NCBI GenBank assembly: GCA_037043015.1
Contig: CM073327.1
Location: 12,506,727-12,570,726, forward strand
From: Bryum argenteum
Lineage: Eukaryota > Streptophyta > Bryopsida > Bryales > Bryaceae
Direction: 5' to 3'
Length of the DNA: 64,000 nt
The notes under the pieces: generated by a model
Told to the model about the DNA's origin: nothing
Databases searched by the model: none
What the model saw: only the letters and a program-made list of their open reading frames with translations
In this document: positions 1-12,501 of the stretch, piece after piece
Position numbering within the stretch: position 1 is the stretch's first letter
Layout: each line of letters opens with the position of its first letter
Made by a program: the position numbers and the translations under genes

Positions 1-263
1 TCTCCCTAGCTCCTGAGAAAATTCGACGGTGAAAAAAATTGAAGAACATAGATAATGTATAAACATCTTCCTTGATTCAATAATTTATCAGCTCCGTCAA
101 GCAACATAGAGGACGCCGTGATCGACAACCTCAGAGAAAGCTCAAGATAGGATGCAGGTAGCTCCAGGAGCGCGAATCAATGGGAATGCAGCGATCAAGA
201 GGTGCAAATTGAATAGAGAAAGGGGGGAAAGAGTGAATGGGAGAGAGTGTGAATGGCAGTGAC

Positions 264-378
264 CTCCGCCGCCGAGGCGGGCCATGGCAGTGCGGCCGTC
301 GGGGAAGACAATGTCGTCGATGATGATGGTGAATGTCACCATCTCCATGATGGCGCTACCGTCGGCCTCCATCGCCAT
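264..378 (-). CDS. pfkB-type carbohydrate kinase, first exon (partial at left edge)
   Basis: The minus-strand frame reads MAMEADGSAIMEMVTF and then IIIDDIVFPDGRTAM..LGGGG. An FPDGRT segment followed by a glycine-rich GGGG stretch resembles the N-terminus of a plant pfkB-family kinase group as I remember it. These enzymes phosphorylate sugars or nucleosides in the cytosol or plastid. I place the start at the ATG at 378, with a second ATG at 372. An in-frame ATG at 480 would add 34 residues of basic, less typical sequence. The exon would end in phase 1 at a GT donor just below 264 (gtcactg, a weak match). The remaining exons would lie beyond the left edge, and nothing in 1-263 looks like exon 2. 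The residue before IIIDD is T where I would expect a glycine, so this could be a detached fragment. Family call moderate, intactness unknown. Confidence 0.42.
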
Positions 379-598
379 AGCCAGCTTCCACGGGTATAGC
401 ACTGAGAGCTTCGAGTCTCTCGTTAGTTCTTTCTTTCTTGCCGGCAAGCTGCTGTACGTTCCTTTCCCCTTCGTTCTCATCCAATTTTGCGTCGATGAGG
501 AATGGTCGTTGACCCCTCTCTATCCACTTTGACCTTCAATCAAAATCTTAGAAGGTAATATTATAATTTAGAAAACTAAGTCGTTTGATGTCTGATAC

Positions 599-1622
599 TA
601 AGGGTCCCTTTACACTATGGACCAAGAGCCATGACTGAAAAAATTAACAATGGATTTTTGATTGGCTTGGTCACTCTTAAAGAGTAAAGTGGTTTTGGAC
701 TGGGTATATAAGTTCAGTTCTTCAATATAAATCCTTGTCATTCTCTCTTTTACCCTCCCTTCTTTTCTCTCTATCCACTTTGACCCTCAAAATCTTAGAA
801 GATAATACTATAAATGAGAAAACTAAGTCATTCAATGGCGGATACGAAGGGTCCCTTTACACTATGGACCGAGAGCCATGACCAAAAAAATTAACAATAA
901 AATTTTTGAGTGGCTTGGTCACTCTTGTAGTATAAAGTGGTTTTGGACTGGGACAAGTATAAGCTCAGTTCTTAAATACGAATCCTTATCATTCTTCCTT
1001 TTTTCTTTTTTTCTTAGATATAAATGAACACCAACCAATCAATGACTTTTGAGTTTCATGGGCTTCTTGATTGTAATTGAGTCAAGGCATTTGCTTTCAC
1101 TCAACTATAATTAGGGAGACCATGAAAACATTATTCGGGAATCAAAATCATTTTCATGGTTATGGCTCTTGACCAAGAGCCATGACCATGATAAATGAAA
1201 AACAGATTTTTGAGTGGCTTGACCACTCTTGTAGTGTGAAGTGGTTTTGGACTGGGAGAAGTTTAAGCTTGATTTCCTAATACGAATCCTCATTATTCTC
1301 TCTCTTACCCTCCCCTTTTTCCTCCTTTCTTTTAAAAAAATTGAATCACACTCAATCAATGATTTTTGAGCCTCATGGTCTCCTTGATTGTAGTTGAGTC
1401 ATGGTACTTACTTCGACTCAACTATAATTAACGAGACCATGAAAACATTATCCACTATGGAAAATTTTTGCATACTTTGGGAACCTCAAAGTTAGTGGTC
1501 ATTCTTCTTTTTTCAAGGTATTGTAAAGCCAAATGAAACCAAAAGCACTTTACTCTCCAATCACGAATTTTAGAAGGCCATGGTCAATCTTCATGGTCCA
1601 TGATAGTGTAAAATGACCCTTA
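599..1622. mobile_element. MITE-like element, TA target, TIR AGGGTC..TTTACACTAT
   Basis: The left end reads TA-AGGGTCCCTTTACACTAT and the right end, reversed, reads TA-AGGGTCATTTTACACTAT, each flanked by TA. That fits a mariner/Stowaway-type target duplication. No transposase frame is present. The left-end sequence recurs at 847 because about 247 bp (roughly 520-767) is tandemly repeated at 767-1013, with a third partial unit near 1155-1310. A second internal duplication (about 1025-1140 versus 1335-1450) contains the phrase around TCAATCAATGA. A diverged copy of the right half lies at 16620-16907. Confidence 0.6.
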
Positions 1623-3723
1623 ACTTTTGACCCCAAAAGAACCAAACATTACCATAGAGTTTTTTTGCAATTCGATTTTGAGATTGTTCTTTGAGGGGGT
1701 TCAAATATCAAATCTTATTACTATATGCTTGTTTCTTTTAGAATATTGAAGATAAATTACTTCAATACATTACCACATTTAAATAAATGATACGATATGA
1801 TAAAATATAATCACTAAGTTCAAACAATCTCCTTCTTGACCATAAAATACTTCTATCAACGAAGGCCTTAGATATTTTTCATGTTGCACTTCGTACCTAT
1901 CCAAATATTAGAGAAATTGAGCAAATGGCATTCAATGATTTATGTTTGTGCCTTGCCTTAAGGATACAATTATATGCTTTTGCTGTTAGTTGACTCACTT
2001 CGATAAGACATCCAAACTTGTTGATTACAAAAAGGTTGTGATTATTTGGTTACGTGGATGTTATATTAATTCTTAATTATTATATTGTGTTGTGTAAATT
2101 TGTCATCATGATTGGATGAACCAGTTTACACATCTTACAAGAAGAATTAAGGGTTATCAGATTGATTTCTGCATAGATATTGATTGATATTGAATAAGCT
2201 CTTGCTCGTCTCTAGTTCACTTGTAGTATATTTTGAGTCTGTAGTATATGAATGTTGACATTTACTATTAGTTAATTTTAATCAGCTTTCCTTGATTTTA
2301 TGTATAAAAAATCTTTAGTTCACCTTTGAGAATAAACTTTCAGACACACTCCTCTTCTATGCATACTTCTAAAAGAGGCACCACAAGCCTTGGCTTGGTG
2401 ATTACGGCTCATGGCCCCCAATGAGGAGGTTGTAGGTTCTGCTCCTAATGCTGAAATGGTGCTTACCACCTTGGTCCACACAACTATGGAGGGGGGTCCT
2501 TCGACTCCGTGGATCTTATTCTCTGGGTGTCTCAAAGCCCTTTAGGGGGATACCATGTTGGGTATCTCTAAGGCACTAATGGCTAGAGAGGAACTAGCAT
2601 AGTGGTCACCGTGAGAGGTTTTTATTAGTAATCCCGCCATCAATGTGATGACCACTGGACATACATTCAAGAATAGGTCGACCTCTAAAAATGTTCACTA
2701 TTTACGCCGACCTCTAAATTTAGATTGGAGTTTCTCTTCTTCTATACCTTCAAAGGACTTGGAGAAAAACAAGTTGGTTCATCCAAATCAACTATTCCGT
2801 AAGTTCACCGCGATACAATCTTACTCACAAGAAGTTGGAGTTTATTTTATTGCTTCACTCATCACAAAATTTTATTGCCAATTCTGTTGTGTTGGTATTT
2901 CAAAAAAAATTCATAAAAACAAGTGATTAAATTCCAAAGCTTCTTTTTTTTCAGATAATCTCATCCCAACATCTTTGTCCCTCTTTACTTAGACACACGT
3001 TGTGAGAGGATACTTGATGTGAGCAAAGTTTGTTTGTATTGGTCATCACGTCTCTATAAGCATTGACATCTTTATATTATTGATGAGCATCAAGCTTGCA
3101 ATTTTGCATCCCTTCAGAAGACCATGTGCAAAGTCAGTGACAACTTCTATTACTTTCAAAGAACCACTGTACAAAGGTACAAGAAAACACCAAAATTAAG
3201 TACAAAGATTCTTGTTGAGATATTGGTATCACCATATCTATGCCTAGATAACCATTGGAACAACAAATCTTTGTGCTAGTCTACTCATAAAAACAAGATC
3301 ACTTTCCTCCAAAATTGAGAAGATATTTACCATACCACATCACATTAAAACACAAAAAAGAAGCTAAAATCTTGCAATCAAACATGAGAAATGCACAATT
3401 GAGTCATTTATGTATGCCAAATGGAAAGAACAAATCAGAGTTCTCTGTACAAGAAGCGTGGTTTCCAAGGCACCTTGAGTTCTAACCTGCAAATAAGATC
3501 CTGGGGCGGTAAAAAAAGCTCATGAGTCATCTAACGGGGCACCAAAATTGATGGTTTCAAAGTCACTAATCGTTGGGAAGTTCAAAAGTTCTCTTTCATC
3601 GTTTTCTAATTTAGAAGCTTCACTTTTTGCATAGGAGTCCTTTTTTTTTTCCATTTCAACTTTGAGCTACTTTTGAATGGATGAATTGGTGAGAAAAAGG
3701 ATTGGGTTTTTGTGTAAAAATTG
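1623..3723. other. Intergenic, AT-rich; SINE-like head at 2390-2445
   Basis: I see no gene here. The one structured item is a tRNA-like promoter pair described separately. Short open frames at 2320-2535 and 2645-2926 have no recognisable domain and no splice context. Confidence 0.5.
2385..2640 (+). repeat. tRNA-derived SINE-like sequence
   Basis: An A-box-like TGGCTTGGTGA (2391-2401) and a B-box-like GGTTCTGCTCC (2434-2444) lie about 33 bp apart, the spacing of an RNA polymerase III internal promoter in a tRNA-derived SINE. The sequence between and after them does not fold as an intact tRNA cloverleaf. The 3' boundary is not clear, since I see no poly(A/T) tail or target duplication. Call based on box spacing only. 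Confidence 0.33.
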
Positions 3724-5738
3724 TTAGTAACTCCAGAGATGAGGTTCCCATGTGGTGGAACCCTCTTCACCATCGGTCAGTTCGGTGTTGGCATGCTCGG
3801 GATCTCCAGGAAGAGGGATGCACATTGCACTACACAAATTTGTCAAACCCACATCTGGGGCAATTGTAAACATATCTTCAGCGTCAACATATACTGGTTG
3901 TTGTTGTTGAGGTGGTTGCACCGCCTGTTGTTGTTGTAATTGCTGCTAACACACAAAAACTATCTCAGTAAACAACCTTGATTGATCTATCTCTCTATTG
4001 AGACTATAGATTCTACTCATGCTTCTCGTGTTTGAGCACCTAGATAAGGAGACAATTGGTACTGCGTTGCTTGAAATTGTGACCATAAGAACATTTTGAG
4101 GGATCATTCTTTTATAACCTAAAGCATATTGTACATGTACCTTCCATGAAACATAATGATGAGTGATGCATGAATATCAGTATCAGTGATGCATTACAAA
4201 TATGTACTTTAGGTTCTACTAATTTATACTATGAGAAAACCATGCATTTCACGGTTGGATTTAGTTTTACTCCTTTTAGTCATGAGTTGTTTTTTTTTTT
4301 TTTACCATTTGTAATATTTGTAATCCTAATGGATAGTCATACAAGGCATGTTTTGCTATTGGTACTACTGCTGCAAAAGTGCAGGATGGTCACGTTGTCG
4401 TAGAGGAGGGTGATAATAGAGGGAGTACCTTAGCAGTGGGAGCGGTGATATGAGTATTCTCCATCGCAATCACCGTCGCCGTCGTCGTCTCCCTGCTGTT
4501 GCTGCTGCTGCTACTGAGCACATGGTATGGACCTCCACCAGCCAATTCATTGCTTCTGTGATAGATCCGTTTGCTGGTCTGATCCTCCATGCGCTTCATT
4601 GATTGCCTGGGAGGCTTTCGCTGCGATGAGCTCGTGGTTGCCGGTTTCACTTCTGTCTGCTCTGCAGAGAAGGTGCTTGGCAGAGGTGGGGCAGGACTAC
4701 TGGTACCCTGTTGTTGCTGTTGTTGTAGTAGATGAGTGCTGAAGTTGTTCGCAGCTATGGTGGCTGCCGCTTGCACTGACTTGTCGGACAGGTCCGCTGG
4801 CCTCGGTAACGAGTGCGCCAGCTTCGGGAAGTTGAGCAGAGCGCCGTTTCCTCTCAATGCCAGCGCCGCTGCCGTACATGTCCCATACTCTCATATCAGT
4901 CATAACTTCAACGTTCTTAGAATGATTCAAAAAGACATCAACACTTCAAACATGCAGGTGACCAACTCGGTCGGATAAAACAAAGCCAATGCTGATTCCA
5001 GACAAGTCGAAATCACTGTGGAGATTAGAATGAACGACTTGGTTTGTCCATCAGGTGTTGAAAAATATTCCACTTCAAGCCTCTTTTCCACGCTGGTCCT
5101 AATAGAGTGTTCAACTGTTCATTTGGCCTATCCAAATTTGTATTTCACATAACATCATACTAAAACCCCCTCGCAGAGTGAACACTACTACAGAAGAAAC
5201 GAAAAAACATGTCATCCTGTTGTGTCAAAGACTTCGATTATACCCATACAATGGGTTTAGAAACAAGTGGATTATGGTGTAGGTCATCCTACATGTGCTT
5301 CTAGACATGTGTCGGTGATGGAGACGAGAAGGAGGAGAAGGAAAGGAGCTATGGCAAAGTGAGAAGGATTATGTATGTGGTGAGAGAAGTACCGCAGTCG
5401 TAAGCGCGGGCGGCCATTTCGGCAGTGGCAAAGCTGCCCAACCAGATGCGCGACTTCTTCTTAGGTCGCCGGATCTCCGTCACCCAGATGCCCCACGGCC
5501 GCTTACGCACGCCGCGGTAGATCGGGTGCCGCGTATCGCCGCCAGACACTTCCACTTTGGCCTTCTTGCGCACTGCACCTGCACTAGCACCTTCCCCCGA
5601 CGTTGTCAAGGATCTCGATGTGGACGTGGGACTTTCCATGGAATCTTCCGGCTCCGACTCCACTGCTCCTCCTGCGCTTCCCTCACTTCCCTTTCCATGT
5701 GCCTTAGAGTTTTCAGGGTTCTCTCCACCTTCTGACAT
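3724..5738 (-). CDS. DREB-type AP2/ERF transcription factor, three exons
   Basis: Exons are 5738-5393, 4868-4429 and 3945-3724, joined in phases 1 and 0 at GT-AG junctions (donors gtacttc and gtactcc; acceptors ggcag and gttag). The product is 335 residues. A basic, probably nuclear-targeting RKKAK (57-61) precedes an AP2 domain from about residue 74 ([12 protein letters not shown]) to about 131 (ALLNFP). It keeps the DNA-contacting R, W, E and R pattern and has V at domain position 14, as DREB proteins do. Exon 2 adds Q6, S-rich and basic stretches. Exon 3 is Q/P-rich, then acidic, and ends in LWSY, a C-terminal motif known from DREB proteins. By family it should bind DRE/CRT (CCGAC) promoters in stress or developmental control. 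Oddities: two introns, one inside the AP2 domain, whereas most flowering-plant DREBs have none; R replaces the usual E at position 19. Exon 2 could read on to a TGA at 4390, but that would lose LWSY. Confidence 0.85.
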
Positions 5739-8700
5739 AGAACCAGTTTCTTCGATCGCCTCTACTCAATTTCCTGCAACACATTCCATTTGTACAACAC
5801 CGATCCCTTCTTACATTTCGGTCGAAACATTCGATGACCGATGCACACCATAAACCTGTTTCATATTTTGTGATTGTATGAGTTGAAGAGAAGAGGTGAG
5901 TACCTCTGGAGCTCGTGTATGTGGCCTCAGGGGCCCATCATGCGGTGGGGTGGATGAAAAACACGCATCTGTTCCCACGTTTGGGGTTGCTAGGGAGGCT
6001 CGTCTTCGGAGTATCATGTGAGAAGCTGAGGATCAAAAACCGACAGAGTTCCAGAGGGTGTATCTAGCAACACCACCATGTCAGGATACGAACAAAGAAG
6101 AAAACAAACTACGAAAACAGCACGCACGCGCGCAGGATCGACACAAAGGAAAATGCGCGATGAACAGTCAGCCTAGCATATGGTACTTATAAATGTATTA
6201 CTGTGGCAAAGAACGCAACACGTCTTCAAGGACGTCTTAGTCGTATGCACGGTCGAGAATTGGAAGTTTGAAAGACATGAGACAAGGCTTGACAGTGGCT
6301 TGCCACTCCTAATGGAATTCAGAGACAATTTTATTTAGGGTAAAAGTGAAAGGGTGCCAGTAGTAGACTCTAATCCAACTGCCGGTCTAGAGTGAGGGTT
6401 TGACTGTACTAGTGTAGCTCATCAGTTACAATCCCTGGGTACCACCTGATCAATTCCTGAGCAAGCCGATTCCTCACGCGCCGACCACCATGATCGAGAC
6501 ACGCGTGCGTTCATACTAGTGCAGCAACCAGTTCAGCCTTGCCTCGATCAATTAGAACTGTCACTGTAGCGCTTCCCGGTACTGGTTCATTGTTTCATCA
6601 AATTTATTGTTGTAGTGACGCCACAATAATTTGTACGCCACGAAGTGACTGGGATGGCCAGTGCACTTCACATCACTGACAGATAGGATGTTTTATTACG
6701 TTCTCTGAAATCTAATTTACAAGCTTTGTGACCCCATTCTCGGCTTCTAGCTATGGCACGGACTCTTGTACTCGCGTCTACAGGATCGATCATCTCCGGT
6801 CACGTCCCTGCAACAACTAGCACCTCCTCTCCAATTGAAACACGCCATCATATTGAGCACGGGCATTCTTATATCGTACTTTGTTCGCTCTCAGTACGTT
6901 GAATGGCTACCTTAGAACCGGCCCGAGCGAGCGGGCAGTAAGCGAAGCTTTTGATCTGCGATCGTGCACAGTATCTGCAACTACAAGAGAACGTAGGAGA
7001 ATCATGTACCTGGAGACGAGAATCATGTTCCTCAGAACGTTGCGGCAGTTGTAAGAGTGGTATTACGGCTTGAGCGGCTTGAACACACGCCACCGCCGCT
7101 CTACTCATGTAGCTGCCCCCCCTAGCTAATCTCTGAACATACCGCCACAGTACCACGAGTCAACATTGATTCTCGACCTTCGTTCAACTTCTCGAAGCGG
7201 GGTTTAGCTGGAAGCTTACATACCTTCTGCAGTCACCTAGTGTCCGCCCGCCGCATTGCAAAACTGCAGTATCGTCAATTGATCAGCTCGAATGATCGAG
7301 CATCGATCTCCTGAATGAAAAACCGCTTGTCAGATCACGATTGACTGCAGAAACCTAAACACCTCAAAATCTTTACGGTGCTGATCACTTGGCGAGACCT
7401 GCAAAGCTGCTCACCATTGGAAGAAACGAGCCAGCTAGTGTTCAATGCCGTGTTGCAATATACCTCAGTGCGTTAGGGCTTGGGATGGATCATGTCTCCT
7501 CACAGATCGACAACGTCAATGTCGCCGAAAGGGGAGGTGGTTGCGGAGAGGGTAGGATCAATCTAGAGAAGCCAACAACCCCCAACCCAGCCTGCACGCA
7601 TGGTCAAGCGGGGAGAGCTGACTGCAAAAGAGGGAGGAGTCTGGCCCGGGGGCAGGAATTTGACCACGTCGTTTCGTGAATTGATCTCGCTTGCTATTAG
7701 CTAACGACGGTTATTTTAACTTAATGTCCGTCCGTCTCTCTCACCCTGCCTGAGCTTTCTCCGACACTCTCGCTGCAAGCAAGAAAAAAATCTGTTTGCG
7801 GGTGGCTCACGAAATCAATTCATCAATCTTGCTGCTACTCTGCTACTCTGGCGCACATCATCATCATCATCGATTGATCACTCAAAGCATAGTAAACTCG
7901 CCGTGGTGAACGAGTCAGTCACTCTCCACTAGCTATGATATTGTGGGGGTAGCTCCTCTCCGCTTCCAGACAAAGTGCAAGCAGGGAAAAGGCTTGTCGA
8001 CAGACAAGTGCGTCGTCGAATGGAAGCTGCACTTCATCCTCGCCCCCTCGAGGCTGGTGCCCACATTCGGTGCCGCAAAGCCAGGAACGGCTGGGTCCTG
8101 CCTCTGGCCCCCAAGTTCCTCTTTGACAATTACCGGTAAACTGTAGCTTCCGATCTCCTCACCGGCCACATTCCGGGTAGCTACTCGGGCACTCGGGCAG
8201 TATTATGTACCACCCACTCTAATTTTGATAGTACTGTGCCATTGCCGTCCCCTCTTGGCAGGTCAGCACTCAGCAAAGCCAAATTCAGAAGTTTCATTAA
8301 AAGGCAACTCTAAAAACTGCAAGAGTATCCCTGTGTGCTTGTTGTTTATTTTATGAAAACCTGATCTGTGTTGTGAAGCTAAAAGGCGAAAATGCATGTT
8401 AGTGGATGAAATATTGCTTCGGCGGCTATAGAAAGTGTTTTGTAGTGTGGTGGTGTTCATACAGATGCATGTGTTTCCATTTTGGGCACAAAGCTCCCAT
8501 ACTATGTCAAGTGTTCATACGTGAAAATGTCTTAAAACTTGAACATAGTAACTCTATTTGAGGTGTAAGTATGTTTCTTAGTTCTCAATCAATTGAGGGC
8601 CTTCAAAAAGATTTGTAATATCTTGGAGTTTGAAGTATATTCAAAAGAAGCATTTTCTTACATGATATCATTCAATAAAAACTACATAATTTAAATATAT

Positions 8701-10132
8701 AATGGAGACACACTAATATTTACAATGATATCAATAAAAAAATACACGGAATTCAAGTATATGTATATGAGAAGAATTCGTAAATGTGAAGAAATAAGAT
8801 CAAGTACAAAGTTCTACAACTGATACAACAAAAAGTAGTAAAATAATAAAATCCTCCAGTCTTGCTTTTTCGAATTGGTATCCATAGACTATCAACACTC
8901 ACCTATGTGTCATCCTCCTATGTCTTTCTACATGATCCACGTTGAAGATTCCGATATGCACATTTGATAGGTCTTGCTTTTGCTAGATTGGTATCCGTAA
9001 ACTATCAACACTCACCTACCTATCATCATGTTGTGTCTTCCTAGAGGATCCACGTTGAAGATTCTGATACGCATATCTAACTACTCGGCTCAAGACTTTA
9101 TTGTCGATAGAGCGACAACAATCACGTGAATCACTCATAGATATCACCTTCCAAATATACTACACTATCTAACGCCAGATCTTTCTACAATGGTCCCACA
9201 CCCTTTCACCTTCTTCTACCAAGTTGCAGAACTTCATCTCAATTTGTCCTCATCTCAATGTGCTTCATAACGAACTCGATTCACCTGAGCCCAAAATCAC
9301 CACTGAAAACTCAACATTACACTTCCCTTAACCCATACAAGAGAAGCTATGCGTTGACCTCCAAGAAGACGACATCTGAAATCTATAACCAAAATATGTT
9401 TGAAATTGACATTTAGAAATCCAATGGTAGGATCTTGTTCATTAATATCTCATTAGTCTACCCATCACTGGGCAATGGTAAGCTTGGGGTATCACTTTTT
9501 GGACACACTAATTAGGTTATTTTTATTGAAAGCCTCCAAAATTTGTCTAATTTAGTCATTTTAATCAAGTAAAAAGACCCTAAAATAGAAAATAAAATAT
9601 CATGCACCTCACTGAAATCAAAGTATATATGCCTATAGATTTTCTTTTAGATTTTTTATTTTTTTTGGATCCATTCATAGATGAGGGAAAAAGTGTTGAA
9701 TTTGGGGATTTGCAGGCATTATAGTGCACAATGAATTAATTTTTTTATTATTAAATAAATTATTTTGTATTCTATACAAGAAGATGTAGGTCATATTCAA
9801 AAATTATATTAAAATAAAAATGGTTGATATTCCATTTGCTTGATTCTATGGATTTTAGGTTATTGGGACATGACTTACTTTTTCCATCCCGAAAACTTTT
9901 CAGACTACTGCCCGTACAAGTGACTCTATCCAACCCACTGTCAGTCGCTCCCTGACTCTGCAGTCAAAACGTAGAAGACCAGCAGCCACCGACCAGGTAA
10001 CTTCCAACTTTTCTACCCCGGAACAATCATCATTCTGTCATAAGGGATAATATAAGGGGGGGCCAAATCCAGGAAATAAATAATATTACTACAGTATTTT
10101 CAAAAAAGGCGAAACTGCTATATTAGAAAGAA
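5739..10132. other. Gene-poor region upstream of the DREB gene
   Basis: 5739 to about 8200 is richer in GC than the rest and is the upstream region of the DREB gene. A possible 5'-leader intron (donor near 5903, acceptor near 5851 on the minus strand) can be drawn. A 78-codon minus frame at 7933-8169 starts MAGEEIGSY but has no domain I know. 8200-10132 is AT-rich with a tandem duplication at 8858-9083. I see no gene I can defend. Confidence 0.4.
8858..9083. repeat. Tandem duplication, about 113 bp, two copies
   Basis: Two adjacent copies share the phrases TTGGTATCC, ACTATCAACACTCACCTA, GATCCACGTTGAAGATTC and GATA(T/C)GCA in the same order, about 113 bp apart, with point differences. There is no coding content. 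Confidence 0.7.
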
Positions 10133-10564
10133 CTACTTGTAGTGCACACCTGGAAAGGCTATTGCCCCAGTTCCAGCAGACACCGGACTGGACTTGTCCT
10201 CCCGAACCTCGGACCTGCATTCAGCAAAAGCTCCGAGGGAGAGGTCGGTTGCTCTGAATTTCAGGCCGGCGCGGATGCCATTTATGATTCTTGCTATCTG
10301 CCTGCCGTCCAAAATAATGCGTCCCCTCCGCCCGGTCCTCCGATGCAGCAGCTCCATTCTTCTCGCCCCACCGGCCACATCCAGTGAGAGCTCCGACTCA
10401 ACAATCGCAACTTGACACCTCCGACTACCACCTCCTGAAATCACTGCAATGTACGAACTCTTCGAGCGACCGACTGTCTGCAACTTACGACTGTTAGTTT
10501 GTTCGAACGGCTTACGGTTGTCTATTCGATCGAGAGGAGGGGTTTGAGAGCACCTGCAGGTCAC
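10133..10564 (-). CDS. Hypothetical ORF of 143 codons
   Basis: This open minus-strand frame lies in a GC-richer island between AT-rich flanks. It is rich in R, S, G and A and has no signal peptide, membrane segment or motif I recognise. Its first residues (MTCRCSQTPP) do not suggest a conserved start. An overlapping plus-strand frame is open over much of the same stretch, so the openness may come from base composition alone. Confidence 0.18.
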   Translation of the reverse strand: MTCRCSQTPPLDRIDNRKPFEQTNSRKLQTVGRSKSSYIAVISGGGSRRCQVAIVESELSLDVAGGARRMELLHRRTGRRGRIILDGRQIARIINGIRAGLKFRATDLSLGAFAECRSEVREDKSSPVSAGTGAIAFPGVHYK

Positions 10565-10665
10565 CCAATGGACTGTAAGTTTGTCGGTGGTGTTGATGCT
10601 GTAGGTTGTGACTGTGCATTCGTCATGCAGTTCAAGAGCAGAGAGTTATGTTGAAACCGCATAAG

Positions 10666-11110
10666 TTTGAGCATTAAGAAGTTCTATTTCTACTCATGAT
10701 TTCATCTTCTCCGGTATCATATAAATTTGTGAAGTAGGAATTATATGAACAAACTTGAGTTTTGGAATTTTGTTCAAGCCTTCAAAGGCTTTATTTTGTG
10801 CGTATAAAACATGAGTTCATGCATGTTGTAGATGAGACAATGATAACATTAAGAAGTTCTAATTCTACTCGTTAGTTTATTAAATTTAAAAAAAATTGAG
10901 ATAATTGTGGAAACTATTGTTTCAATGAGAATGAGTTTTTAAGTTCTCGAATTGTCGAAATTCATGAGCAGACAATACATCGACCCATGCACTTTTTGCC
11001 TCTTTCTTTGTTTCTTCTTCTGTCATGTTTTGGATCAAGTAATCATGATGTACATAATCAGAGTTTCAATAATTAGTCATGTGTAGAAATAGAACTTCTT
11101 AATGCTCAAA
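10666..11110. mobile_element. 445-bp element with 28-bp perfect terminal inverted repeats
   Basis: The left end begins TTTGAGCATTAAGAAGTTCT and the right end is its exact reverse complement over 28 bp, with weaker pairing continuing inwards (CATGA). An internal copy of CATTAAGAAGTTCTA occurs near 10850. There is no coding capacity. Perfect ends suggest recent activity or strong constraint. I cannot see a clear target duplication, so the superfamily is open. Confidence 0.7.
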
Positions 11111-12501
11111 ATCTGCAGACACAATCTAAATCAAGGCTTCATAAAAGCATGACGTATGCAATAATCACAAAAAGCGCATAGAACGTTCCTTCTACAGGTA
11201 CTCAACACAGAGACATCGGTACAGTGATCGACCTCTACGCTGCCCGAAACGGCATTTACATGATCGACTTCTAAGCACCCTGATTATGTGGTCAATCTCA
11301 TGGCCTCGTCGGCGACAATCATTCGATTTAACGAGACTGTCAGAACTGGACTACTGGACGGTACTAACGTCTGATTACTGACACCGAAGCGTAGATCGAT
11401 CGATCGAGTATCTGCACTCGTCACGTTGTATGATCAGCCTTTCCGCTCTGCACTGACAATGTAACAACATCAACGCTGCAGTGACAGACACAGACACAGA
11501 CAGACAAGTACTCACACTCAGGGTGGTTCACTGGAGATCGATGATTATATATAGGTATGATTATCATCGATCGAAGCTCGGGAGCATTATTCGATTCGAT
11601 CGGGGCCGGGACTAGTGGTATTGCCTTGATCGAAGTGTAAGTTGCATGAATGTATGTGCGTATCGAGTATCTGGTGCATGAATGATATGGGTTTGATAAG
11701 ATCAGGCCGGCAGTGGAGGAATGAATGGAAAAATTCTTTCTTTGAGCACACGGCATGGGGTGCCGGAATATATTATAGCCGCCATGATGAAACTACGGAG
11801 GGCGCCGGAGGGAGCCCCCAACCAGCTGCACATGCACGATGGTTCATACATACATGTATAGGGGGTCCCCATTCTACCCACTGACTGACTGCACTGACCT
11901 GGCTCTTCAACTGCAGTGGCAGTACTGCAGTCTAGTCATCGGATGGATGACGATGCAATGCGAAGTTCATGACCACCATCCCTTCCTAAGATTAGTTCTA
12001 TCTTGACAAAAACTTGTGTAAAAAATCGGTATTATTACATGTGTCATTCTAACCCTCAAGAAACTTAGGGACCTAAAATTGGTCACTCTTGTCCTAAAGC
12101 TCTTGCCAAAAACAACTCAAAAGATAAATTTTGGATGTTTTGATTTTTCAAGCGGTAAACACCTAACAATTGATTTTTAAAATAGTAAATAAAAATAGAC
12201 TTAGGTACTAGATCTTAAGGTTGGAATTTTCAGAAAGGAAAAAAAATTGGTTCACACCTCGGGCGTGTGCATAGAGGTGGAAAATCACAATTTTGAGGTT
12301 TTCAAATTCCAAAAACATACAAGGATGGTAACGGGTTAACTCTACTCACAACCATAGTCTAATTTCAATTATTCTCAAAATTTGTCCAAGCACAACTGGA
12401 CCCCTACAAACTTCAAGATTCCATTAGAAATACATTTTATTTTTTTATTTTTTTATATTTTTTAGGATATTCAAACCTTCATACAATTTTTGCATCAACG
12501 A
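11111..12501. other. Intergenic, no gene seen
   Basis: The stretch has GATCGATCGA-rich and CAGACA-rich patches near 11390-11530 and AT-rich sequence after 12000. No frame has recognisable coding content. Confidence 0.5.

Noticed and set aside
7933..8169. 78-codon minus frame starting MAGEEIGSY
   Set aside because: No domain, no splice partner, and the plus strand is open over the same region.
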